Below are positions 1 to 6,517 of a stretch of 7,679 bases of DNA, one piece after another (position 1 is the first letter of the stretch; the number at the start of each line of letters is the position of its first letter). Under the pieces are notes generated by a model. It was not told the origin of the DNA. It searched no databases and saw nothing but the letters and a program-made list of their open reading frames with translations. The stretch is taken from assembly GCA_002771615.1 (NCBI GenBank), contig PCSD01000041.1:1-7679 (forward strand). The letters are read 5' to 3'. The DNA comes from Candidatus Falkowbacteria bacterium CG23_combo_of_CG06-09_8_20_14_all_49_15 (GTDB lineage: Bacteria; Patescibacteriota; Patescibacteriia; Patescibacteriales; UM-FILTER-48-10). Both the position numbers and the translations under genes were made by a program.

Positions 1-28
1 ATTAAATAAAAAATTAATTTATATCTCT

Positions 29-57
29 ATTCTACCATATTTTAGCTAAAAAATTAA
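29..57 (-). promoter_or_regulatory. candidate promoter for a gene to the left of the window
   Basis: On the minus strand a TTAATT box (57-52) is followed, after a 17-base spacer, by TAGAAT (34-29). The bases TGG lie directly before TAGAAT, giving an extended -10 element. The -10 matches the sigma-70 consensus at five of six positions, the -35 at about three. The surroundings are AT-rich and lie downstream of the decayed transposase. If used, it would drive a minus-strand gene beginning left of base 1, which cannot be seen. Confidence 0.35.
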
Positions 58-71
58 GTTGTTTTTACACA

Positions 72-311
72 TTAACTATATAGATTGTTTAATTGTTCTT
101 GATGATTTAATTCTGTTTGTTTTTCTTTTTTCCCGTTGTCTTTAAATAACTCAGAAAAATTTTCCAGTGCTTGTTTTTTTCACAGTCCAACTTGGGTGAA
201 ATGCACTTAATACTCGGAACTGATTTGTGCTATAGTCTTTTCGGTTTTGATGGCGGTGAGGGCGACTTGAGCTTTTTCTTATGGACTGAAAACTTTGTGT
301 TTTTTGGTCAT
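72..311 (-). pseudogene. decayed IS3-family transposase OrfA (helix-turn-helix part)
   Basis: Reading from ATG at 311-309 gives MTKKHKVFSP, stop, EKAQVALTAIKTEKTIAQIS, SEY, stop, VHFTQVGL, stop, KKQALENFSELFKDNGKK, then a Lys/Gln/Glu-rich helix ending at a fourth stop. This follows the IS3 OrfA pattern: a Lys-rich start, EEKxxVALxAI, the turn 'IAxISSEYxVHPTQVxxWKKQALEN', and the beginning of the leucine-zipper helix. Stops lie at codons 11 (281-279, TAA), 35 (209-207, TAA), 44 (182-180, TGA) and 80 (74-72, TAA). The TGA sits where the family has Trp in WKKQ, a one-base change from TGG. In intact OrfA, HTH binding to the element ends assists OrfAB-catalysed transposition; this copy cannot make the protein. 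The family call rests on memory of the motif. Confidence 0.75.
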
Positions 312-372
312 AAATTTGTTTTAGTTTTTCCCTCTAAGTTTAGCATATTTCGTGTGTAGATTTATGGGACCA
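72..372 (-). mobile_element. remnant of an IS3-family insertion sequence
   Basis: The stretch holds the 5' end and OrfA of an IS3-family element read on the minus strand. OrfA is recognisable by its translation despite in-frame stops (see the separate entry). The outer left end is probably near 372, where the minus strand reads TGGTCCCATAAATC. IS3 elements typically begin with TG and a short inverted repeat, so 372 is a guess from that rule. OrfB, the DDE catalytic part, is absent: after codon 80 the reading frame dissolves into AT-rich DNA and a promoter candidate. The other end and the target duplication cannot be located. The element is immobile and old. Confidence 0.6.
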
Positions 373-379
373 TTATAAT

Positions 380-399
380 CCGGCTCGGCCGGTTTTTTT
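380..399 (+). terminator. GC hairpin followed by seven T on the plus strand
   Basis: CCGGC (380-384), loop TCG, GCCGG (388-392), then T at 393-399. In plus orientation it is a canonical short intrinsic terminator, but no plus-strand gene is supported upstream. It lies directly after the last stop (404-402) of the minus-strand surface locus. Read in that direction the hairpin is preceded by seven A and followed by ATTATAATGG rather than a U run. It may be a once-bidirectional terminator whose minus-side U tract was replaced when the IS3 element arrived next to it at about 372. That history is inference. Confidence 0.55.
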
Positions 400-401
400 A
401 T

Positions 402-716
402 TTACTTCAAAATTGACCAAAAAACGCCGGATAAGAAGGAAAAAAGCGCGTGGAAAAACGTTGGCGCGGATCGGAAGGAAAAAATGCCGCGCTCCCAAAT
501 CGTCGGTTCAGCCACAGCTAAAGGCGCCGCGGCGGTCAGGGCGCCCTGTCCGTCCGCCCGGGCCAGGATCCGGCTTTCGTATGCGCCGGCGCTCAAGCCG
601 GCCGGGACATCCACCAGATCGGACAAAGACCGGAATCCGCCCGGCGGAATATCGCCCAGACTGCTGATTTTGCGGTTTTGGCCGGTGCCGGAAAAAGTCA
701 GGCCGTCAGGCAGGAC
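402..716 (-). pseudogene. detached 3' part of the DUF11-like surface protein gene
   Basis: These 104 codons plus TAA lie in the same frame as, and directly after, the TAA (719-717) that ends the 222-residue gene. They begin VLPDGLTFSGTG, which completes a DUF11/CARDB-type strand broken by the stop: '...NIGAQTAANVVLE' normally runs into '[x]VLPDGLTF'. The rest of the sandwich follows (GDIPPGG, LVDVPAGLSAGAYES), then a short Ala-rich linker and a C-terminal hydrophobic stretch (FFHALFSFLSGVFWSIL plus Lys) that could be a membrane anchor. The first possible internal start is TTG at 626, without a convincing ribosome-binding site, so separate translation is unlikely. A nonsense mutation, stop readthrough or an assembly error would each explain it. 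Confidence 0.65.
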
Positions 717-1385
717 TTACTCAAGGACAACATTGGCGGCGGTCTGCGCGCCGATATTGGTTACTCCGATTTGGAATGATCCGGACGAGCCGGAAACGAC
801 AGTCTGGTCCGATTTGGCTTGGATTGCGAGCAAAGGGCCGCTATCCGCTGTTTCCGAGCCCGCACTGGGCGCGCGCCGATCAGTCGGCCAAGAATTTTGT
901 CCGCCGGCTCGCTCGACCGGATCAGCGGCCAGACTGCCGAAGACCAGATCAAAAGACAAAATCCGGCCCTGATCGGCATTGGGCGCGTTCAGATTAAAAG
1001 CTACGCTCAGATCATATTGCCGCGATTCGCCGACGGGCGCGCTGGTCAGCGGGATTTCGCCGGCCGCGAAGAATCCAGCCAGGCTGTTCGTGTACAGCTG
1101 GACGCCGTCCTGCTCGATCGCAATCGTCAATTTTCCGCCCAGCCCCTCCGGATCGGAAAAATTCGCGGCTTTCACCCCGATCTCCAGGTTGTCCGGACCG
1201 CGGTTAAATATTTTTACCCAGCGCGTTACGCGGTCGCCGGGCAGAAAATCCGTTTGGCTGAACAAGGGCTCGTTCTGGAAAATAATCTCCAAATTGCCGG
1301 AAGCTTGCGCTGGCCGGCCATTAGCCAGCCCGGCCACCAGCAGAAACAGGAAAAAATGGATCGGGAATAATATTTTTTTTGCCAT
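717..1385 (-). CDS. secreted TasA-like plus DUF11-like surface protein, truncated by in-frame TAA
   Basis: The 222-residue product starts two bases after the stop of the large surface protein (TAA CT ATG), with no Shine-Dalgarno site, so translational coupling is likely. A classical signal peptide spans about residues 1-29 (Lys-Lys, hydrophobic core LFPIHFFLFLLVAGLA, cleavage near AQA-S), unlike the SipW-type signals of its neighbours. Residues about 30-155 resemble a TasA/CalY-type sandwich (FLPGDRVTRWVKIFNRGPDNLEI, then 'LAGFFAAGEIPL' and 'YDLSVAFNLNAP'). A Ser/Asp-rich linker follows. From about 188 a DUF11/CARDB-like domain begins (SGSFQIGVTNIGAQTAANVVLE) and stops mid-strand at TAA. The same frame continues for 104 codons, so the full protein would be about 327 residues. 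Substrate or partner is unknown; it probably decorates the cell surface with the neighbouring fibre proteins. Domain calls are from recalled patterns. Confidence 0.8.
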   Translation of the reverse strand: MAKKILFPIHFFLFLLVAGLANGRPAQASGNLEIIFQNEPLFSQTDFLPGDRVTRWVKIFNRGPDNLEIGVKAANFSDPEGLGGKLTIAIEQDGVQLYTNSLAGFFAAGEIPLTSAPVGESRQYDLSVAFNLNAPNADQGRILSFDLVFGSLAADPVERAGGQNSWPTDRRAPSAGSETADSGPLLAIQAKSDQTVVSGSSGSFQIGVTNIGAQTAANVVLE

Positions 1386-1387
1386 AG

Positions 1388-3823
1388 TTATTCGCTTACG
1401 GCCGGCCCTTCCGGAATAATCACCGGCTCCGGCTCGGTCGCGGGTTCGGGTTCCGCGCTTGGGCCGATGTCCGGCGCCTGTTGCTCAGCCGCTTCATCAT
1501 CAGCCGGCCCGCTTTCGTTGGCGCCCGGTAAAACTTCAGGAGCGTCGACCAGACCATTTTCCGCGCCGGGCAGGATGACTTGGACTCCAGTCTCTTCATC
1601 CCCAATAGCCGGATCCGGAAACGGCCAGACGCTGATCTGTGCGCTGGGACTGGCGGCGTCCAAATCATCCGCGTTGGGCAAAGCGGAAATGATGGTTGGA
1701 CCGCCGTCCGCGCTGTCGTCATTGATAATTTCTACTATTATTTCATCATCAGCCGACGCTTCAAGCATTTGTGGATCTTCGCTGTCCGGCTCTGTGGATG
1801 GGACGCTGGCCGCGATTTCCTGGTTTTGCCCGTTGTCCGCGCTTGACCAGCCTTCGGCGGACGGAATATCCCGTAATTCTTCGGCCGAAATCTCCGGCTC
1901 CGTGTTTTCTTCTTCCGGCAATCCGCCATAAATGACTTCTTCGGGCTGGATAATTCCTGCTCGTAGAAGTTGGTCAACCAAAATTCTGGTTTCCGCGTCC
2001 AATGCATCGTAATCAATCGGCGGGCAAAAATCCGCGCTTTCGCTCCGGTCCTGGACGAGAAAATTCTCCGGACCCACAGCCACGATCCGGATCCGCGCGG
2101 TCGGAGAAGGAACATAATAACGCCCGCTCTCCAAAAATAGCGGCACTGGCCAATGATAAAGGCCGGTATTGGGCGTGCCGGTCGCGACCGTTCCCCAAGT
2201 CCGCCCGCTGTCGCGGGAATAATAGATATTGATTGATAATCGGCTATCGTCTTGCTCACCGTTCAAATTGTCGGCCTGATACCTGATTGTGGCGGTATGT
2301 CCGACATACCAGACTTCCCCGCCCACCGGATACAGCAAGGCCACGCGCGGCGCGGACAAGATCTGCCAATCAGCCGCCGTGTCCGTATCCTGTCCGGACG
2401 GCACCCGGCCCAGCATCTGTCCGGGGCTGGTCGTGGCCAAACCCGGATTCCAGATGTTTTGATCATAATTCGTCCAAGCGGGGTTTGCTTCGCCCCAATT
2501 CATCTGGTCAATGATCCGGCCGCTGTAATCTTTCAAAATCAAGAGGTCGCCGTCATTGTCCAAGCCTCCCCCCAACTTGCCATCTTCAACTTCAATCAGT
2601 AAAACATCAAGCGGCCGATTCCAAAACTCCCAGGTCGTGCTGGACACGGCCATGAGCGCATAGCCCTTGGCTCCGATAATGAGCGGGCTGGAAGAAGAAA
2701 GCGTATCCGCACTCTGGTTATCCGCAATCTGCCAACCGGTGATGTCCACCGCCGCCTCGTTCGGATTGAACAATTCCACCCATTCATTATCCGGATCCGA
2801 TCCGTGCCGCTCGTCCGGACGGGCATAGACTTTGTTGATCAGGATTTTTTCCCTTTCCGGACCGCCTGTCGCGCAGGCGCAGACGCGCAAAGAACGATCC
2901 GCGTTCCAATAGGCAAAAACATTTTCCATTTCGCTGAAAACCTCATCAGCCGGCGGGGGATCTTGCGCCAACAGCCCGTCCGCGGTCGCGGCCAGCTCGG
3001 CGATCGTAAGGTCTTTATCCGCGATATAATAAGCGCCGACCGCGAAACGGGCGATATTGAATTTCATGGCTAAAAGCTGTTTTTTCAACTGCGCCGCGGC
3101 CGAATGGCCAGACGCCTGCCAAACCGCGTCCACTTGTTGGATAGTTTCAATTTGTTCCGCGCCCAAAGTCTGCGGCAAGCTGGAAACATACATTTCCGGA
3201 TATTTCTGCCAATAAGACCAAGGACGGGTAAAGGTGGCGCGGCAAACAGGGGCGGCCAGACGGTTAGCCAATACTTCGCGATCGGAAAAACCGGCGCCCA
3301 GAGGCAAATTGTGGCGGATCTGGGAACCGGTGAAGGTGAAATTGAAATCACAGATCAAATCGTCCAGGTCAGGGGGCAAATCGGCCGGCACGGTCAGGCG
3401 GAAAGACCACTGTTCTTCATCCCCGGCCAGAAAAGGGCCGAGGCGGAATTCGTCCAAGCGCCCCAGGTATTCCGGATCGCCGCCCTTCCAGTCGGCGGAC
3501 AAAAGCAGTTCGTGACAAAAAGGCCCGGAAAAACCGGCGGCGGCGGCCTCATATTGGTAAGGATTGCCTTGATTGGACAAGATCACATTCCGCGTCGCGG
3601 ATTCACCAGGCAAAACGCATACCGGAGCAAAATCCGCGGACAAAGGCAAAGAAAAATCAAGCGCGCCGGCGCTGAAAAAATTGTTGTTTGAGCTTTCCGT
3701 ATCGTTGAAATAGGCCGCGGTCGCGCCCAAACCGGACAAACCGAACCAATTGATCATAAAAATCAACAACAGCGCGATCAAACGGCGCGCTGAGCGGCGA
3801 ATTGGCAGGCCAGAAACAGTCAA
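1388..3823 (-). CDS. modular SipW-dependent surface protein: TasA-like, helical YWK, lamin-tail, Kre9-like Ig, acidic tail
   Basis: I place the start at TTG 3823-3821: AGAGGA lies five bases upstream, and the signal peptide then sits near the N-terminus, giving 811 residues. The frame is open to an ATG at 4120, but the extra 99 residues look non-coding. Residues about 12-37 form the signal (LIALLLIFMINWFGLSGLGA), followed by YFNDTESSNNNFFSAGALDF, the SipW-substrate signature. A TasA-like sandwich runs to about 190. About 193-315 is a helical domain with WSYWQKYPEMY and QLLAMKFNIA, like the 'GYWKNHP...HQLIAAKLN' domain of many secreted bacterial proteins. About 326-490 is a lamin-tail domain (EKILINKVYA, NEWVELFNPN, DITGWQIADN). 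About 491-600 resembles a Kre9/KNH Ig domain (LYPVGGEVWYVG, INIYYSRDSGRTW, NTGLYHWPVP). The last 210 residues are rich in Asp, Glu, Pro and Ser, with no LPxTG or final membrane helix. Probably a secreted adhesin or linker; binding partner unknown. Confidence 0.85.
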   Translation of the reverse strand: MTVSGLPIRRSARRLIALLLIFMINWFGLSGLGATAAYFNDTESSNNNFFSAGALDFSLPLSADFAPVCVLPGESATRNVILSNQGNPYQYEAAAAGFSGPFCHELLLSADWKGGDPEYLGRLDEFRLGPFLAGDEEQWSFRLTVPADLPPDLDDLICDFNFTFTGSQIRHNLPLGAGFSDREVLANRLAAPVCRATFTRPWSYWQKYPEMYVSSLPQTLGAEQIETIQQVDAVWQASGHSAAAQLKKQLLAMKFNIARFAVGAYYIADKDLTIAELAATADGLLAQDPPPADEVFSEMENVFAYWNADRSLRVCACATGGPEREKILINKVYARPDERHGSDPDNEWVELFNPNEAAVDITGWQIADNQSADTLSSSSPLIIGAKGYALMAVSSTTWEFWNRPLDVLLIEVEDGKLGGGLDNDGDLLILKDYSGRIIDQMNWGEANPAWTNYDQNIWNPGLATTSPGQMLGRVPSGQDTDTAADWQILSAPRVALLYPVGGEVWYVGHTATIRYQADNLNGEQDDSRLSINIYYSRDSGRTWGTVATGTPNTGLYHWPVPLFLESGRYYVPSPTARIRIVAVGPENFLVQDRSESADFCPPIDYDALDAETRILVDQLLRAGIIQPEEVIYGGLPEEENTEPEISAEELRDIPSAEGWSSADNGQNQEIAASVPSTEPDSEDPQMLEASADDEIIVEIINDDSADGGPTIISALPNADDLDAASPSAQISVWPFPDPAIGDEETGVQVILPGAENGLVDAPEVLPGANESGPADDEAAEQQAPDIGPSAEPEPATEPEPVIIPEGPAVSE

Positions 3824-4213
3824 AGATTTCCTCTGGGCTTGTTTCAGCCGGAGGCTGGCGGCCGCCAATTGCGAAGCGCCTGGCCCGGGCTTTGATAAGG
3901 GGCTGAAAACGGCGCTTTTATTTTTTATATCATTTAAATATAATTTATTGCGCCCGGGCCGGCGGCCGGAAAGATCAAGGACGAAAAAAGAATTTTCCCT
4001 GACCCTGAGTCCGGTTCGGACCGTTTTTCCCCGGCCAAGACAGCCGGCCAAGCGCCCAATCGCTCGCGGCTCCGGGCGAGCGGGCTTGGATCTGCTTTTT
4101 TGTGCGTTAATTTCAAGCATGCCGGCGGTATTGATTTAAAAATATTATAAAATATATCCGACCTTGGCTGAGTGAATGATTTGATTTCCAATTTTCAATT
4201 TCATAACAATTTT
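3824..4213 (-). promoter_or_regulatory. 390-base structured leader before the large surface protein, with Shine-Dalgarno
   Basis: If the downstream gene starts at TTG 3823, this space is non-coding. At its 3' end AGAGGA (3834-3829) is the clearest Shine-Dalgarno in the window. TATAAT (4149-4144) is a perfect -10 hexamer without a good -35; a second AT island with TATAAA lies near 3930. Between them are GC-rich inverted repeats: CGCTCGC/GCGAGCG (4061-4067 with 4076-4082, 8-base loop) and GTCCG AAC CGGAC near 4012-4024. CTTGGCCGG occurs twice in tandem around 4030-4050. The frame stays open here, but its translation is dominated by Arg, Pro and Gly without domain character. The region may carry its own promoter and a structured 5' UTR. 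Confidence 0.45.
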
Positions 4214-4723
4214 TCATTTATTTGATTTTTTTTTGATCTCTTGCCGGATCCGGACCGCTTCATCATAGATAATGAAAAGCGCCGGCACCACGATGATCAG
4301 GAAAAAACCGTAAGGCTGGCGCGCGGCCACGACGGCATAGCCGGCCAAAGGCAGGCTGAACAGGACACGGCCGATGATCTCCCCGGGCTGGATCGTCCGC
4401 AAATCCGCCGCGTTGTTCGCGTCGCCCTTGGTCGTATAGGCAAGCGCGCCGTTGTTATTGCTGATGCTGACGATCCGGTGGGTGGTCGGCGGCTTGGTCC
4501 GGCTGTTTTGTCCGAAAGTGATGATGTCGCCGGCCTGATACTCGGCCGACGGCTTGACCATGACCACGCTGCCGGTCCGGACGGCCGGCGCCATGGAGCC
4601 GGATTGGACCACGAAAAACTTGAAATTCCCGGTCAGCGGAAAAGTGGAAACGACCAGCAAACCGGCGCAAACCAGCAAGGCCGCGACGACCAGCCGATAG
4701 ATGATTTTGGCGATTTTTTTCAT
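4214..4723 (-). CDS. sipW: signal peptidase I, SipW/ER type
   Basis: This membrane serine protease removes signal peptides of SipW-type substrates such as TasA and camelysin. Counting from ATG 4723 the product has 169 residues (B. subtilis SipW has about 190). Helix 1 is about 7-29; the catalytic Ser43 lies in VVQSGSMAPAVRTGS; VVMVKP and AGDIITF form the next conserved boxes; His82 in THRIVSI replaces the Lys of typical bacterial type I peptidases, marking the ER/archaeal subclass; TKGDANNAAD (98-107) is the conserved Gly-Asp box. A second helix (about 138-153, FFLIIVVPALFIIY) is followed by a charged cytoplasmic tail. The frame also opens at TTG 4798, adding 25 residues with no membrane or domain character and poor initiation signals, so I prefer ATG 4723. 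It sits between its likely substrates: two genes upstream and the large protein downstream carry the matching signals. Stop is TGA. Confidence 0.92.
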   Translation of the reverse strand: MKKIAKIIYRLVVAALLVCAGLLVVSTFPLTGNFKFFVVQSGSMAPAVRTGSVVMVKPSAEYQAGDIITFGQNSRTKPPTTHRIVSISNNNGALAYTTKGDANNAADLRTIQPGEIIGRVLFSLPLAGYAVVAARQPYGFFLIIVVPALFIIYDEAVRIRQEIKKKSNK

Positions 4724-4946
4724 AAATCCGTCTTTATCTTTCTTTGCCCAGTCGCAATATCCCAGCCAGGAACTGTGGCGGCTTAATAATACTTTCAAGC
4801 CCTGGTGTTATTTTCCGCCGCGGCCATCCAAAGCGGATATTTTTTTATATTTTAAAAAAATTTATTCCCCATCTTGGGCGGAATATAAATGGCCAAAAAA
4901 AGGTAGTATTCGGCCATCAAGGTCTTTCTTGTCGTGTTGCTCCTGG

Positions 4947-4976
4947 GTTATACACCGAAAAAAATGATCGTTGCAA
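4947..4976 (-). promoter_or_regulatory. candidate promoter of the signal peptidase gene
   Basis: Minus-strand TTGCAA (4976-4971), an 18-base spacer, then TATAAC (4952-4947): four and five of six consensus matches. It lies just downstream of the terminator closing the preceding two-gene unit and would give a leader of about 215 bases before ATG 4723. That leader holds an inverted ATGGCC/GGCCAT pair around 4890-4917 and a run of T and A near 4840-4865. No other gene is supported in 4799-5049. Confidence 0.4.
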
Positions 4977-5017
4977 TGTAACAAAATATCAAAAAGACAA
5001 TAATCAAGGCCTTTACG

Positions 5018-5048
5018 GGCCGCCCTTTGGTTCTCGCAAAAGGCGGCC
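5018..5048. repeat. strong GC-rich inverted repeat beside the terminator
   Basis: GGCCGCC (5018-5024), one bulged C, TTT (5026-5028), a 10-base loop, AAA (5039-5041) and GGCGGCC (5042-5048). The ten base pairs would make a very stable hairpin on either strand. Together with the terminator two bases away it forms a double hairpin in the 3' tail of the two-gene transcript. It could protect the 3' end, or be the plus-strand arm of a bidirectional termination zone. Confidence 0.5.
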
Positions 5049-5049
5049 G

Positions 5050-5069
5050 AAAAAGCTTCGCGCTTTTTT
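5050..5069 (-). terminator. intrinsic terminator after the two-gene fibre unit
   Basis: On the minus strand AAAAAGC (5068-5062), loop GCGAA, GCTTTTT (5056-5050). It follows the TAG stop (5090-5088) by about 20 bases. The stem is AT-rich apart from two GC pairs and the T run is five bases, so it is moderate in this direction. In plus orientation the hairpin ends in six T, so it may act both ways. It separates the two TasA-like genes from the signal peptidase gene. Confidence 0.5.
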
Positions 5070-5087
5070 ATCTCATCATCTTTAATC

Positions 5088-6446
5088 CTACGGTTCAGCT
5101 TGCTCTTGCCCCCTGGCCGGCAGAATCACATCCGTACAAGCGAAATCGTTGTTATTCCTCTGCTGGGCCGCGTAAGCCGTAAAGGACGCATTCATAATAT
5201 CGGTCTGCGCGCTATCCGGTACCGGATTGCCGTTACAGACGATTGCAAAGCCGTCCAGAGTCTGCTCGCCCAAACACCAGGCCACGCCGATATATTTTGT
5301 CTGCGACGCGGCCAAAGCGATCTTGCCAAGGGCGATATTGAACGGGATGCCCGGGCCGGAAATTATGATATCCCCGTCATCGTAAGCGTTATTTCCGTTC
5401 ACGTCTTCCCAAGCGAATGTCTCCAGAAAGCGGGAAAGCTCGCCTTCTTCTGCGGATATATCTCCGGCTTTTGTTTCCGGATCGGCCAGGCCGTTTTCCT
5501 GGTCCTCAATATCATGCGCGATCAAGCAAACATAGGCGTCGTTGTCGTAAGCGTGCAGGCTGATGATATTGATCCCCCAGTCGCCCGGCTTGACATCGTC
5601 AAAATTCCAGAACGTGTCGCCCGGCTCAAGGTCTTTCTCGCCCCACAAAGAACAGTTCCCGCCCGCCACTTCATACGTGCAGGTGTAAGGACACAATTTG
5701 ACATCGTCCAGAAACACGCCGGTTGAATTGTCCGGACCGCCGCCGGCGAATCCTATCCTGGTGCTCGCGCCCGCGGCCGTGAATTCGTAGGTGTATTCGC
5801 TCCAGACGATGCTTGACCCGCTGGCCGGCGGATTATGCGCCGCCACCTGGACGCCGTCCACGCTGACTGTCATGATATTTTCCGCGGCCGCGATGTTGGA
5901 CCGGGGCGCGTAATAATAATGGAGATTGTAGCGGGCGCCGGGCACGGTCGCGACATCCTGGTAGATCCTCACCAAGGCCGGCTCGCCGCTCAAAGGATCG
6001 CTCGCCCCGAACCAGTCGGAATCAAGTTCCGTGTATTGGTCCCCGTCCTGGGCATTGCCCAAAACGCCCTCATGGAATTCGATCAAAGCCGGTTCGGGCC
6101 GGTTGCGGCCGTTGAAGACGGCTTGGTTGCCGGCCCACTCCACGGTCCATTCCAGGCCGCTTGCACCCGAAGGAAAGATCTGCCATTTGGCGCCGCTGGT
6201 CACTTCCGGGTTCTCAAAACTGCCGTTTTTAATCAGGTTTTCCCCGAGATTCTCCACGCATTCCTGTACGCATTCCCCGCCGTTGTAGGACAAGAAAGCA
6301 TGGTCAACTTTCAAATCAATACTGCCGGCCGTGAAAATGTTGTTGCGGGAAATTTCCGTGTCATTGAAATACGCGAAAGTGGAGCCGATGGCCAAGGCCG
6401 TGGCCAAGCTGAGGACGATCAAGCTGTTAATAATTTTTTTATTCAT
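5088..6446 (-). CDS. SipW-dependent TasA-like fibre protein with inserted DUF642-like carbohydrate-binding domain
   Basis: The 452-residue product starts at ATG with a weak AAGAAG five bases upstream. The SipW-type signal spans about 1-25, followed by AYFNDTEISRNNIFTAGSID. The TasA-like domain opens with IDLKVDH (about 43-49), is interrupted, and resumes at about 268 with WGEKDLEPGD, FDDVKPGDWG and DNDAYVCL. The C-terminal motifs WCLG (390-393), AQTD and QQRNNNDFAC match the upstream gene, so they are paralogues. The insert (about 68-253) resembles DUF642/galactose-binding-like sandwiches: NLIKNGSFENP, GDQYTELDSDW, VRIYQDVATVPGARYNLHYY, WSEYTYEFTAA, GVFLDDVKLCP. Cysteines flank it (C59, C63 before; C252, C256 after), suggesting disulfide closure. 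DVNGNNAYDDGD (348-359) looks like a Ca2+-binding loop. Probably an exported fibre or matrix subunit displaying a lectin-like domain; its sugar is unknown. The 71-base gap after the upstream gene suggests one transcript. Confidence 0.87.
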   Translation of the reverse strand: MNKKIINSLIVLSLATALAIGSTFAYFNDTEISRNNIFTAGSIDLKVDHAFLSYNGGECVQECVENLGENLIKNGSFENPEVTSGAKWQIFPSGASGLEWTVEWAGNQAVFNGRNRPEPALIEFHEGVLGNAQDGDQYTELDSDWFGASDPLSGEPALVRIYQDVATVPGARYNLHYYYAPRSNIAAAENIMTVSVDGVQVAAHNPPASGSSIVWSEYTYEFTAAGASTRIGFAGGGPDNSTGVFLDDVKLCPYTCTYEVAGGNCSLWGEKDLEPGDTFWNFDDVKPGDWGINIISLHAYDNDAYVCLIAHDIEDQENGLADPETKAGDISAEEGELSRFLETFAWEDVNGNNAYDDGDIIISGPGIPFNIALGKIALAASQTKYIGVAWCLGEQTLDGFAIVCNGNPVPDSAQTDIMNASFTAYAAQQRNNNDFACTDVILPARGQEQAEP

Positions 6447-6517
6447 AATTCTTCTTTACTTTCTCTACGATGATCACTTATTTCTCCCGAGTAGAGAATA
6501 TGAATAAATTGGCCGGC
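6447..6517 (-). promoter_or_regulatory. intergenic hairpin ahead of the second fibre gene
   Basis: The 71 bases between the two TasA-like genes contain a 7-bp inverted repeat on the minus strand, TCTCTAC (6497-6491) and GTAGAGA (6468-6462), with a 22-base loop. It ends about 15 bases before the start codon, just upstream of the AAGAAG ribosome-binding stretch. No T tract follows, so it is not a terminator. It may adjust expression of the second gene relative to the first or mark a processing site. Confidence 0.35.

Noticed and set aside
171..359. 62-codon plus-strand frame followed by the plus-strand terminator
   Set aside because: It is antisense to the recognisable IS3 OrfA remnant, its Phe-rich product reflects the Lys codons of the opposite strand, and no ribosome-binding site precedes it.
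72..719. Alternative genetic code (TGA or TAA read as an amino acid), prompted by in-frame stops
   Set aside because: Both TAA and TGA interrupt the transposase remnant, and TAA, TAG and TGA all serve as natural stops of the intact genes, so decay explains the interruptions better.
413..1419. Several plus-strand frames of 70-180 codons
   Set aside because: All are Arg/Pro-rich mirror frames of the secreted protein on the minus strand, a GC-rich codon-usage artefact without domain character.
3934..4191. 85-codon minus-strand frame between the peptidase and the large protein
   Set aside because: The product has no recognisable domain, the start lacks a Shine-Dalgarno, and the DNA is dense in inverted repeats, so a leader is more likely.
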